Source of the DNA: Rhizobacter sp.
Lineage (GTDB): Bacteria > Pseudomonadota > Gammaproteobacteria > Burkholderiales > Burkholderiaceae_C
Direction of reading: 5' to 3'
Assembly: GCA_019635355.1 (NCBI GenBank)
Contig: JAHBZQ010000001.1
Span: forward strand, 2,790,001 to 2,854,000
DNA length: 64,000 bases
The translations under genes and the position numbers were made by a program. The notes beneath the pieces were generated by a model, which searched no databases, was not told the origin of the DNA, and saw only the letters and a program-made list of their open reading frames with translations. This document shows positions 16,117-23,666 of this stretch, piece after piece. The first letter of the stretch is position 1. Each line of letters begins with the position of its first letter.

Positions 16117-17702
16117 GTTTCGGTCAGGGCGCTGTCGCCGTTCTGGAGGAAGGCCCGCAGTTCCACCGGCTGGGTGGGCTGAAGACGGGTGACGCGCACG
16201 GTCATGCGCCAGGTGTTGGTGAGCGGGTTGCGGTACGCATTGCGCTCGACGATGCGGCCGGCGGCATTGCTGCTGACGACCGCTTTCACCGGCGCATCGG
16301 CCGGCAGGTTGCGCAGTGCGGGGCCGTCGAAGTCGACGACGTACTGCAGCTCGTTCGGGTCGCGCTTGGCCTTGCGGTCGATGAAACCGTGGCCGAGTCG
16401 GCTCTGCACCGCCCAACCGGCGGGCGGGCGTTGCTGCTGCTCGCCTTGCCAATGCAGGCGGTAGGCGAAGTCGAAGGGCCGGCCGGGGGCGGGCAACGTC
16501 GATGGCACCCAATAGGCGACCACGTTGTCGTCGGTCTCGTCGGGCGTGTGCAGCAGCATCAGCTCGACGCGGCCCGGGCCCCAGGTGCCCACCGGCTCGA
16601 CCCACGCGCTCGGGCGCTGGTGGTATTGCGCTTCGGTGTCTTCGTAGTTGGCCGCGCTGCGGTCACGCTGCATCAGGCCGAAGCCCTTGGGCTCCTTCGA
16701 TGCGAACGAGGTCACCAGCGTCCGCTGGGGGTTGATCAGCGGGCGCCACAGCCACTCGACGCCGCCCTGGCCGTCGCCGCTGGCCACCATCAGGCCATCG
16801 CTGTCGTGCACCTCGGGGCGGAAGTCGGCCACGCGCGGGGTGTTTTCGCCGTGGTGGAACATGCTGGTGAGCGGGGCGATGCCCAGCGTGGCGACACCAG
16901 CGCGCAAGAAGAGGCGGGCCTGCACGTCGGCCACGCTGTTGTCACCGGGGCGCAGCGTGAAGCGGTAGGCCCCGGCCGCGCGGGGTGAGTCGAGCAACGC
17001 GTGGATCACGAGCGAGGTGGCGCCGGGCGCGGGCCGCTCGATCCAGAACTCGCTGAAGCGCGGGAACTCCTCACCACTGCCGCCCACGGTGTCGATGGCC
17101 AGGCCACGCGCCGACAGGCCGTAGTGCTGGCCCTTGCCCAAGGCGCGGAAGTAGCTCGCGCCGAGGAAGACGACCAGCTCGTCCTTGTAGGCCGGGTTGT
17201 TGAGCGCGTAGTGCACGCGGAAACCGGCAAAGCCGAGGTCGCCCCACTTCGAGGGCGTGAGCTTGTTCTTGCCGTAGTCGAAGTCGTTCTTGTCGAACGC
17301 GATGTGGCGCACGCCCTGCGGCGTGATCTCGTGGATCTGCACCGGCAACGTCTGGAACTTGCCGAGGTGGAAGAAGGCCAGCTCGAAGGGCAGGCCGTCC
17401 TTGCGCCACAGCGCGCGCTCGGGCTTGAAGCGGATGTCGCGGTAGCCGTCGTAGTCGAGGGCTTTCAGCTCGGCGGGCAGCTGCTCCTTGGGGGCCACGT
17501 AGGGCTGGGCGGCGAGTTGGCGGGCGCGCTCGGCGACGTCGTCGAAGCCGAAGGCGCGGGCATCCCACACGCAGAGCACGGCCAGCGCGAACAGCAGGAG
17601 CGCACGTGTCGCCGTGCGGCGAACGCCCGACTCGGTGGGCGCAAAAAGTGTGAGGGCGAGGAACAAGGGCGCGGGGTGTCGTTGGAAAAAGCACAGCCCC
17701 AA
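16089..17702 (-). CDS. mdoG: Glucans biosynthesis protein G (OpgG/MdoG), periplasmic
   Basis: Periplasmic glucan-modifying protein needed for osmoregulated periplasmic glucan synthesis (537 codons as drawn). The mature part begins FGFDDVAERARQLAAQPYV and contains family blocks such as LDYDGYRDIRFKPERALW, LSARGLAIDTVGGSGEEFPRF and GDGQGGVEWLWRPL. The start is unclear: no ATG exists in frame before the signal peptide. The first possible starts are TTG at 17702 (used here) and TTG at 17666. The secretion signal proper is RRTATRALLLFALAVLCVWDARA. A predicted sigma-54 transcription start near 17713 would leave only about 11 bases before the first TTG, favouring the second. Overlaps mdoH by 28 bases. 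Confidence 0.88.
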   Translation of the reverse strand: MGLCFFQRHPAPLFLALTLFAPTESGVRRTATRALLLFALAVLCVWDARAFGFDDVAERARQLAAQPYVAPKEQLPAELKALDYDGYRDIRFKPERALWRKDGLPFELAFFHLGKFQTLPVQIHEITPQGVRHIAFDKNDFDYGKNKLTPSKWGDLGFAGFRVHYALNNPAYKDELVVFLGASYFRALGKGQHYGLSARGLAIDTVGGSGEEFPRFSEFWIERPAPGATSLVIHALLDSPRAAGAYRFTLRPGDNSVADVQARLFLRAGVATLGIAPLTSMFHHGENTPRVADFRPEVHDSDGLMVASGDGQGGVEWLWRPLINPQRTLVTSFASKEPKGFGLMQRDRSAANYEDTEAQYHQRPSAWVEPVGTWGPGRVELMLLHTPDETDDNVVAYWVPSTLPAPGRPFDFAYRLHWQGEQQQRPPAGWAVQSRLGHGFIDRKAKRDPNELQYVVDFDGPALRNLPADAPVKAVVSSNAAGRIVERNAYRNPLTNTWRMTVRVTRLQPTQPVELRAFLQNGDSALTETWTNIIQPD

Positions 17703-17724
17703 ACCAGGCTGCGAGCTTCCTTGG

Positions 17725-17739
17725 GCAACGCCCGTGCCA
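17725..17739 (-). promoter_or_regulatory. Sigma-54 promoter for mdoGH
   Basis: On the minus strand the sequence TGGCACG-GGCG-TTGC matches the RpoN consensus TGGCACG-N4-TTGC at every fixed base, with GG and GC elements at the required 12-base periodicity. The following base is C rather than the preferred A/T. The predicted start is near 17713. It points into mdoG and lies downstream of glrR, whose product is a sigma-54 activator. Two TGTC-N10-GACA sites lie about 95-190 bases upstream, a typical enhancer distance. The match is seen directly; promoter activity is a prediction. Confidence 0.75.
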
Positions 17740-17759
17740 ATTCAGAAAAAGGCTTGTGG

Positions 17760-17883
17760 ATCAAGCACTTGGCCGCATGCGAACGGGGCGCATGCTGCAG
17801 CGCACGCCAAACGGGGCGGAATCGGCGGGTTTTTGTCGCCGTGCGGCGACAAGTCCTCACGCCGGCTGCTGCAAGTGCTTGAT
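17760..17883. repeat. 12-bp inverted repeat flanking the GlrR site upstream of mdoG
   Basis: ATCAAGCACTTG at 17760-17771 and its exact reverse complement at 17872-17883 are separated by 100 bases. They frame the TGTC-N10-GACA site at 17834-17851 and lie between glrR and the sigma-54 promoter. The pair could be binding half-sites, a long-range RNA stem in the read-through transcript of glrR, or part of a small RNA; none of these is demonstrated. Confidence 0.5.
17834..17851. promoter_or_regulatory. Predicted GlrR (QseF) binding site, TGTC-N10-GACA
   Basis: A perfect TGTC-GCCGTGCGGC-GACA site, part of a larger dyad TTGTCGCCG-TG-CGGCGACAA (17833-17852). TGTC-N10-GACA is the consensus reported for the E. 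coli activator GlrR/QseF upstream of sigma-54 promoters. The centre is about 130 bases upstream of the predicted mdoG transcription start. A degenerate copy with the same core (TGTC-N10-GAAC) lies at 17607-17624 inside the mdoG signal-peptide region. Confidence 0.65.
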
Positions 17884-17901
17884 TTTGCTGAGGTACGCCG
17901 C

Positions 17902-17919
17902 TGTCTCTACTCAGCGACA
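17902..17919. promoter_or_regulatory. Second predicted GlrR (QseF) binding site, TGTC-N10-GACA
   Basis: A second perfect match, TGTC-TCTACTCAGC-GACA, with outer C and G also paired (CTGTC...GACAG). It overlaps the glrR stop codon and lies 68 bases centre-to-centre from the first site, about 200 bases upstream of the predicted sigma-54 start. Multiple spaced sites of this form are the arrangement seen upstream of glmY in E. coli. Confidence 0.6.
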
Positions 17920-19262
17920 GGCGGCTCGGCCTTGAACTGGCCGGGGGTCAGGCCGTGCCGCTGCAGCAGCCGGTAGAACTCGGTGCGGTTGCGGTCGGCC
18001 AGGCGCGCGGCGTCGGCTGCGTTGCCGTCGGTGAGCTTGAGCAGGCCCACCAGGTAGTCGCGCTCGAAACGCTCGCGCGCCTGCGCGTAGGTGAGCACCT
18101 CCACGCTCGGCACGCGCAAGGCCCGCTGCACGAGCGTGAGCGGGATCAGCGGCGTGGTGGTCAGCGCACAGACCTGCTCCACCACGTTGTGCAGCTGGCG
18201 CACGTTGCCCGGCCACGGGGCAGTGGTGAGCGCCTTCATCGCATCGGGGGCGAAGCCGGTGAGGCGCTTGTCGTACTTCGCGGTGAGCTTGGCGAGGAAG
18301 TGGTTGGCCAGCAGCGGGATGTCTTCGCGCCGCTCGGAGAGCGTGGGCAGGTGCAGCGACACCACGTTGAGCCGGTAGTAGAGGTCTTCGCGGAACTGGC
18401 CCTGCGCCATCAGCGCATCGAGGTCGCGGTGCGTAGCCGACAGGATGCGCACATCGACCGGCACCGACTGCGTGGCGCCCACCGGGCGCACCGAGCGCTC
18501 CTGCAGCACGCGCAAGAGCTTCACCTGCAGGGCGGGCGGCATGTCGCCGATCTCGTCGAGGAAAAGCGAGCCGCCGTCGGCGGTGACGAAGAGGCCGGTG
18601 TGGTTCGTCACCGCGCCGGTGAAGGAGCCCTTCACATGGCCGAAGAGTTCGGACTCGAGCAGCGCCTCGGGAATGGCGCTGCAGTTGACGGCGACGAAGG
18701 GCTTGGCCGCGCGCGGGCTCGCGCGGTGGATGGCCTGCGCCAGCAGCTCCTTGCCGCTGCCACTCTCGCCGCGGATGAGCACGCTCGCGTCCGACGCGGC
18801 CACCATCTTCGCCTCCGACAGCAGCTCGGCCATGCGGTTGGAGCGGCTGACGATGGCCTCGCGCCAGCCGTCGTGCCCGGTGGCGGTGTCGACGGCGGGA
18901 GCAGCGAGCGCGAGCGCTTCGTTGACCTTGTCGAGCAAGGCCTTGCCGTCGAAGGGCTTGGTGAGGTAGCTGAAGACCCCGCGCGCGGTGGCGTCGACTG
19001 CGTCGGGAATCGTGCCGTGCGCGGTGAGCAGGATCACCGGCAGCGCCGGGTGGCGCGCGTGGATCTCGTCGAAGAGTGCGAGGCCGTCGCGCCCCGGCAG
19101 CTGCACGTCGCTCACCACCAGCTGCGGGCGCGCCACGGCCAGTTGCGTGAGCGCGGCTTCGGCCGACTCGACCGCGGTGACGCGGTGGCCCGCCGCGCTG
19201 AGCCGCATGGAGAGCAGCTTCAGCAGGTCGGCGTCGTCGTCCACCAGCAGCAGGTTGGCCAT
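17907..19262 (-). CDS. glrR: Sigma-54-dependent response regulator GlrR/QseF
   Basis: NtrC-type response regulator (451 aa): receiver domain (1-120, phospho-acceptor D52 in VVSDVQLPGRDG), AAA+ sigma-54-interaction domain (about 135-365, Walker A GESGSGKE 165-172, contact loop GSFTGA 212-217, GGSLFLDEIGDM), and a Fis-type helix-turn-helix ending NRTEFYRLLQRHGLTPGQFK, very like the end of GlrR. The contact loop has Ser for the usual Ala (GAFTGA). The ATG at 19262 gives a canonical receiver start. It forms an operon with the kinase and QseG-like lipoprotein genes, in the enterobacterial gene order. It is the likely activator of the sigma-54 promoter found just downstream in front of mdoG. Confidence 0.92.
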   Translation of the reverse strand: MANLLLVDDDADLLKLLSMRLSAAGHRVTAVESAEAALTQLAVARPQLVVSDVQLPGRDGLALFDEIHARHPALPVILLTAHGTIPDAVDATARGVFSYLTKPFDGKALLDKVNEALALAAPAVDTATGHDGWREAIVSRSNRMAELLSEAKMVAASDASVLIRGESGSGKELLAQAIHRASPRAAKPFVAVNCSAIPEALLESELFGHVKGSFTGAVTNHTGLFVTADGGSLFLDEIGDMPPALQVKLLRVLQERSVRPVGATQSVPVDVRILSATHRDLDALMAQGQFREDLYYRLNVVSLHLPTLSERREDIPLLANHFLAKLTAKYDKRLTGFAPDAMKALTTAPWPGNVRQLHNVVEQVCALTTTPLIPLTLVQRALRVPSVEVLTYAQARERFERDYLVGLLKLTDGNAADAARLADRNRTEFYRLLQRHGLTPGQFKAEPPVAE

Positions 19263-19281
19263 GGCGTCGCGTCGCTCGCGG

Positions 19282-19944
19282 TCAGGGGGTTTTCGGGGCG
19301 GCGGGGGGCTGCGCCGCGGGAGCGGGCGGCGCGGCCGGGGCCGGCCCGCCGCTCGGCGGCCGGTTGGCCATGCTGCGCTCGATGGCCTTGAGCGCTTCGA
19401 GCTTTTCGTTGAGCTGCTGCAGGGTGCGCTGCTGCTCGCGGTTGCGCGTGGCCTCGCGGTTGAGCGCGTCTTCGAGGCGGCGCTGCTCCAGCACCCGGCC
19501 GAGCAGCAAGCGCGCGAGCGGCTGCCAGGGCGCGAGTTCGGGTGCGCTCGACTTGGCGATCGGCTCCAGCAGCGCCACGGCGCGCGCCACGTCGCCACCG
19601 TTGTGCTGCTGCGCGAGCGCGAGCGCCAGTTCGAGCACCGCGTCGGGCGGCGCAGCAGTGGGGGTGGCCGACACCGCGGCGTTCAATCGGTTGATCTCGT
19701 TGGCCAGGTCTTGCGGCGACAGCTGGCGGAGCTGCTCGTGGTACGCGAGCAGCCGCCGCGCCGCCACGTCGGCCGGCTCGGGCTGGGCGGGCGGTGCGGG
19801 CAGCACCACGACCTTGGGTGCCGGGGCCTCGACCGACACGGGCGCCGCAGGGGGCACGGGCTTGGGAGGCGGCGACATGCAGGCCTGCAGCAGCAGCACC
19901 CCCACCACGCTCGATGACAGACCCAGGATTGATTTAACGCGCAT
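19282..19944 (-). CDS. qseG: QseG/YfhG-like outer-membrane lipoprotein
   Basis: Putative lipoprotein (220 aa) between the kinase and response regulator genes, the position of qseG (yfhG) in enterobacteria. The signal peptide MRVKSILGLSSSVVGVLLLQAC ends in lipobox LLQAC, followed by a proline/alanine-rich linker, then a helical region (RLLAYHEQLRQLSPQDLANEINRLNA) and a coiled coil (about 165-195, REQQRTLQQLNEKLEALKAIERSM), ending in a low-complexity Pro/Ala tail. QseG modulates signalling by GlrK in E. coli. Sequence resemblance is weak, so the call leans on position and architecture. Its start overlaps the kinase end by 11 bases. Confidence 0.72.
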   Translation of the reverse strand: MRVKSILGLSSSVVGVLLLQACMSPPPKPVPPAAPVSVEAPAPKVVVLPAPPAQPEPADVAARRLLAYHEQLRQLSPQDLANEINRLNAAVSATPTAAPPDAVLELALALAQQHNGGDVARAVALLEPIAKSSAPELAPWQPLARLLLGRVLEQRRLEDALNREATRNREQQRTLQQLNEKLEALKAIERSMANRPPSGGPAPAAPPAPAAQPPAAPKTP

Positions 19945-21346
19945 GCGGCAATTCGATGTGAAAGTGGGCCCCCGGGCCGTCGTCCTGCAGTTCGACCACA
20001 CCGCCGTGCGCGGTGATGTACTCGTGCACGATCGACAGGCCGATGCCGGTGCCACGCACCGCATCGCTCGGCTGCCGCTCGCCGCGGTAGAAGGGCTCGA
20101 ACACACGGGCCCGGTCGGCGGCGGCCACACCGGGGCCCTGGTCGACGATGTCGATGCAGGCACGACCCGGCACGCGGGTCACGCAGAGGCGGATGGTAGC
20201 GCCCGGGGGGCTGAACCTGATCGCGTTGGAGAGCAGGTTGCCGAGTGCGGTTCCGAGCTTGTCGGGGTCGACTTCGGCCCAGAGGGCCTCGCCCTCGACC
20301 TTCACCGCCAGCTGGCGGGCCTGCCATTGCAGGCGCTGGCGGGCGACCAGGTCTTTCAGCAGGCCGATCAGCTCGACACGCTGGCGCACGAGCTTGCGCG
20401 CCTCGAAGGCAGCGGCGTTGAAGCGCAGCAGGTCTTCGATCTGGCTCTGCAGCAGCGCTGTGTTCTGGCGCAGGATGCGGGCGACCTCCTTCTGGTCGTC
20501 GCTGAGCGCGCCGGTCACGCCCTCTTCCAGCAGCGACACGCCTTCGCGCAGCGCGGCCAGCGGCGTCTTCAGCTCGTGCGACACATGGCGCAGGAAACGC
20601 GACTTGTCGGAGTCGAGCTCGGCCAAGCGCAGGCGCAGCCATTCCAGGCGGCGGCCGAGCAGGCGCACGTCGGACGGCCCGCGGATCTCGATCGGCTGGT
20701 CAAGCCGGTTTTCGCCGAGGCCGATCACCGCCTGCTCCAGGCGCTTGAGCGGCCGGGCGAGCCAGAGGCCGAAGATGAACGCCAGCCCGACGGCCACGAC
20801 GATGGCGATCAGCATCTGCCGGCCCAGCTCGGCGCGGCCGGCTTCCAGCTCGTCCATCAGCACCTGGTTGCGCTGCTCGGTGGTCACGCGCACCTGGTTG
20901 GCGATGGTGTCGTTGATGCCTTCGAGTTCGCGGAAGGCGTTGGTGATCGAGGCCTCGCGCTCGCGCAGGTCGGCCGGCGTGCCCTTGAGCTGGTCTTCGA
21001 TGCCCGACTCGTGCGCGTTCCACTCGGCGGCAAGGTTGGCCGAGACGAGGTTGTCGGCCAGGCGCTTGAGCGCGTCGCGCGCATCGCGGCCGGCTTCCTC
21101 GAAGCGCTGGCGCAGCACCGGGTCTTCGAGCACGAGGTACTGGCGGGCCGAACGCTCCATCGCCACCGTGCGCTCGGCGAGCAGCTGCGCATCGGCGGTG
21201 TGGGCCACGGCGCGGCGGGCGCCCTCGCTGCTCTGGCGCAGCAGCTTCTCCAGCGTGAAGAGGCCGCGCAGCGAAGCGGCGCTCAGAAGCGCAGCGATCA
21301 ACAGGAAGGCGACCAGCAGCAGCTGGCGAAAGGAGTAACGATGCAC
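19934..21346 (-). CDS. glrK: Sensor histidine kinase GlrK/QseE
   Basis: Membrane histidine kinase (470 aa) pairing with the GlrR regulator. Transmembrane segments lie at about 8-27 and 178-196, with a helical periplasmic sensor between, a HAMP-like linker (ARPLKRLEQAVIGLGENRLDQPI), an H-box with H257 in FLRHVSHELKTPLAALREG, and the ATP-binding boxes NLLSNAIRFSPPG, IVDQGPGV and GTGIGLSIVHEYITAHGG. The start is GTG at 21346. In E. coli this kinase responds to envelope cues. First of three genes (kinase, lipoprotein, regulator) with overlaps or short gaps, itself only 11 bases after the YgjP-like gene. Confidence 0.9.
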   Translation of the reverse strand: MHRYSFRQLLLVAFLLIAALLSAASLRGLFTLEKLLRQSSEGARRAVAHTADAQLLAERTVAMERSARQYLVLEDPVLRQRFEEAGRDARDALKRLADNLVSANLAAEWNAHESGIEDQLKGTPADLREREASITNAFRELEGINDTIANQVRVTTEQRNQVLMDELEAGRAELGRQMLIAIVVAVGLAFIFGLWLARPLKRLEQAVIGLGENRLDQPIEIRGPSDVRLLGRRLEWLRLRLAELDSDKSRFLRHVSHELKTPLAALREGVSLLEEGVTGALSDDQKEVARILRQNTALLQSQIEDLLRFNAAAFEARKLVRQRVELIGLLKDLVARQRLQWQARQLAVKVEGEALWAEVDPDKLGTALGNLLSNAIRFSPPGATIRLCVTRVPGRACIDIVDQGPGVAAADRARVFEPFYRGERQPSDAVRGTGIGLSIVHEYITAHGGVVELQDDGPGAHFHIELPHAR

Positions 21347-21357
21347 GGGGCCCGACC

Positions 21358-22284
21358 TTAGTCGAAGACCGGCAGTACGTCGTCTTTCAGGGTACTGCGC
21401 ACCTGCTCATAGTCGGGCATCACCGAGCGCACCACGTCCCAGAAGCGCGGGCTGTGGTTCATCTCGCGCAAGTGTGCGAGTTCATGCGCGACCACGTAGT
21501 CGATCTGCGGCATCGCGAAGTGGATCAGGCGCCAGTTGAGGCGGATCGAGCCGTCGGCCCCGGCGCTGCCCCAGCGCGTCTGTGCCGACGACAGCGAGAG
21601 CCGCGTGTAGCGCACGCCCAGCTGCTGCGCGAAATGCGTGAGGCGCTCTTCGAAGATGCGGCGCGCCTGGCGTTGCAGCCAGCTCTGCACCACGTCGCGG
21701 ATCTGATCCGGCGTGGCGGTGTGCGGCAGGCCCACGTGCAGCGTGAGGCGCGGCACGCCGGGCAGAGCGTCGCCATCGGTGTTGAGCACCGCGCCACCGC
21801 GCGTGAGGCCGGCGCGCACGTCGAGCACCACGATCACGGTCTCGCCGAGGAAGGGAATGCCGGTGCCGTCGCGCCAGTCGACCTTGGCGGCCTGCAGGCG
21901 CTGGGCGCGCTCCTGCTGCTCGGCGAGCTTGCGCAGGATCCAGTCACCCTTCTCGCGCAGCGCCGATTCGATCTCGCCGAGGCCCACCCACTTGGGCGCG
22001 GCCACGCTCAGGCCTTCCACGCCGACGACGAAACCGATGCTCTTGCGCCGCGCACGGCGCAGCGCATAGGCGACCGTGTGCTCGCGCAGGCGGATCTCGC
22101 GCTGGGCGTTGGGGTGGCGGAAGACGGCGGGGGCCAGCACGTCGGCGATCGGGACTGCAGGAGGGGCCGCGACGGGCGGCGCGGAGACGATGCGCGGGGC
22201 CGCCGGAGCCGGAATGTCTGCCGGCGTCGGCTCATCGAACAGCGAAAGCTGCGAGGTCGATGGGGCCGGGGTGCCGCGGGTCAT
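21358..22284 (-). CDS. YgjP-like (COG1451) metallopeptidase
   Basis: Metal-dependent hydrolase of the YgjP/SprT-like group (308 aa). The zinc motif is VVAHELAHLREMNHSPRFWDVV, with HExxH plus the downstream NHSxxFW that characterises the family. The upstream RWGSAGADGSIRLNWRLI block is also typical. An N-terminal 75-residue Pro/Ala-rich stretch precedes the conserved domain and may be disordered. The cytoplasmic role is unknown. It lies 11 bases from the plsC gene on its upstream side and 11 bases from the kinase gene downstream, within the long minus-strand block. Confidence 0.85.
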   Translation of the reverse strand: MTRGTPAPSTSQLSLFDEPTPADIPAPAAPRIVSAPPVAAPPAVPIADVLAPAVFRHPNAQREIRLREHTVAYALRRARRKSIGFVVGVEGLSVAAPKWVGLGEIESALREKGDWILRKLAEQQERAQRLQAAKVDWRDGTGIPFLGETVIVVLDVRAGLTRGGAVLNTDGDALPGVPRLTLHVGLPHTATPDQIRDVVQSWLQRQARRIFEERLTHFAQQLGVRYTRLSLSSAQTRWGSAGADGSIRLNWRLIHFAMPQIDYVVAHELAHLREMNHSPRFWDVVRSVMPDYEQVRSTLKDDVLPVFD

Positions 22285-22295
22285 GGGCCGTGATT

Positions 22296-23056
22296 CTAGG
22301 TTCTGGGTTCCGCGGTTTTCGCTGGGTACGCTTCGGGGTCGAGCCGATGCATCTCGCCCTCGATCCAGGCTTCGACTTCACGCATCAGCTCGTCGGGCTC
22401 GCGGCCCACCGAGGGGATGGGCTTGCCGATCGAGACGTCGACGATGCCCGGGCGCAGCAGGAAACTCTTGCGCGGCCAGCAGCGCGCGGAGGTCACCGCG
22501 ATCGGCACCACCGGCCGGCCGGTCGAGCAGGCCAAGCGCGTGCCACCGGCCTTGTAGGTGCCCTTCTGGCCGCGCGCTGCGCGTGTGCCTTCGGGGAACA
22601 TGATGACCCAGTTGCCTGCGTCCATGAGGCGCTTGCCCTGCTCGGCCACCTTGCTCCACGCTTCGTTGCGCTTGCTGCGGTCGATGTGGATCATGTCCAT
22701 GCGTGCCATCGCCCAGCCGAAAAAGGGGATGTAGAGCAGCTCGCGCTTGAAGACGTAGGCGAGCGGGTGCGGCATCAGCGAGGGGAAGAAGAACGTCTCC
22801 CACGTCGACTGGTGTTTGGGCAAGAGGATCACGCCGGTGTCGGGCAGGTTCTCCATGCCGGTGACACGCGGCTTCACGCCGCAGACCACGCGGCAGATCC
22901 ACATCGACTGCATCAGCCAGCCGGCGCAGGCCCAGTACATCTTGTCGCCGCGCACGAAGGCTGAGTAGATGATGACCGCGATGGCCCAGGGGATCACCGT
23001 GACCGACATCCACAGCACGAAGAAGGCCGAGCGCAGGGCATACCAGAGGGTGCGCA

Positions 23057-23057
<1 letters not shown>
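22296..23057 (-). CDS. plsC: 1-acyl-sn-glycerol-3-phosphate acyltransferase
   Basis: Membrane acyltransferase that converts lysophosphatidic acid to phosphatidic acid in phospholipid synthesis (253 aa). Motif I appears as KHQSTWETF, that is, H-x4-E instead of the usual H-x4-D, a known variant in this subgroup. Motif III FPEGTR and the later VPIAVTSARCW block are present. Two N-terminal hydrophobic segments (AFFVLWMSVTVIPWAIAVIIYSAF) anchor it. The ATG at 23057 overlaps the gmhB stop by one base. It matches the gmhB-plsC order common in Burkholderiales. Confidence 0.92.
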
Positions 23058-23662
<605 letters not shown>

Positions 23663-23666
23663 CGTG

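Noticed and set aside
17833..17852. Hairpin TTGTCGCCG-TG-CGGCGACAA as terminator of glrR
   Set aside because: On the glrR transcript the stem is followed by A residues, not a T-run. It fits the GlrR site pattern better.
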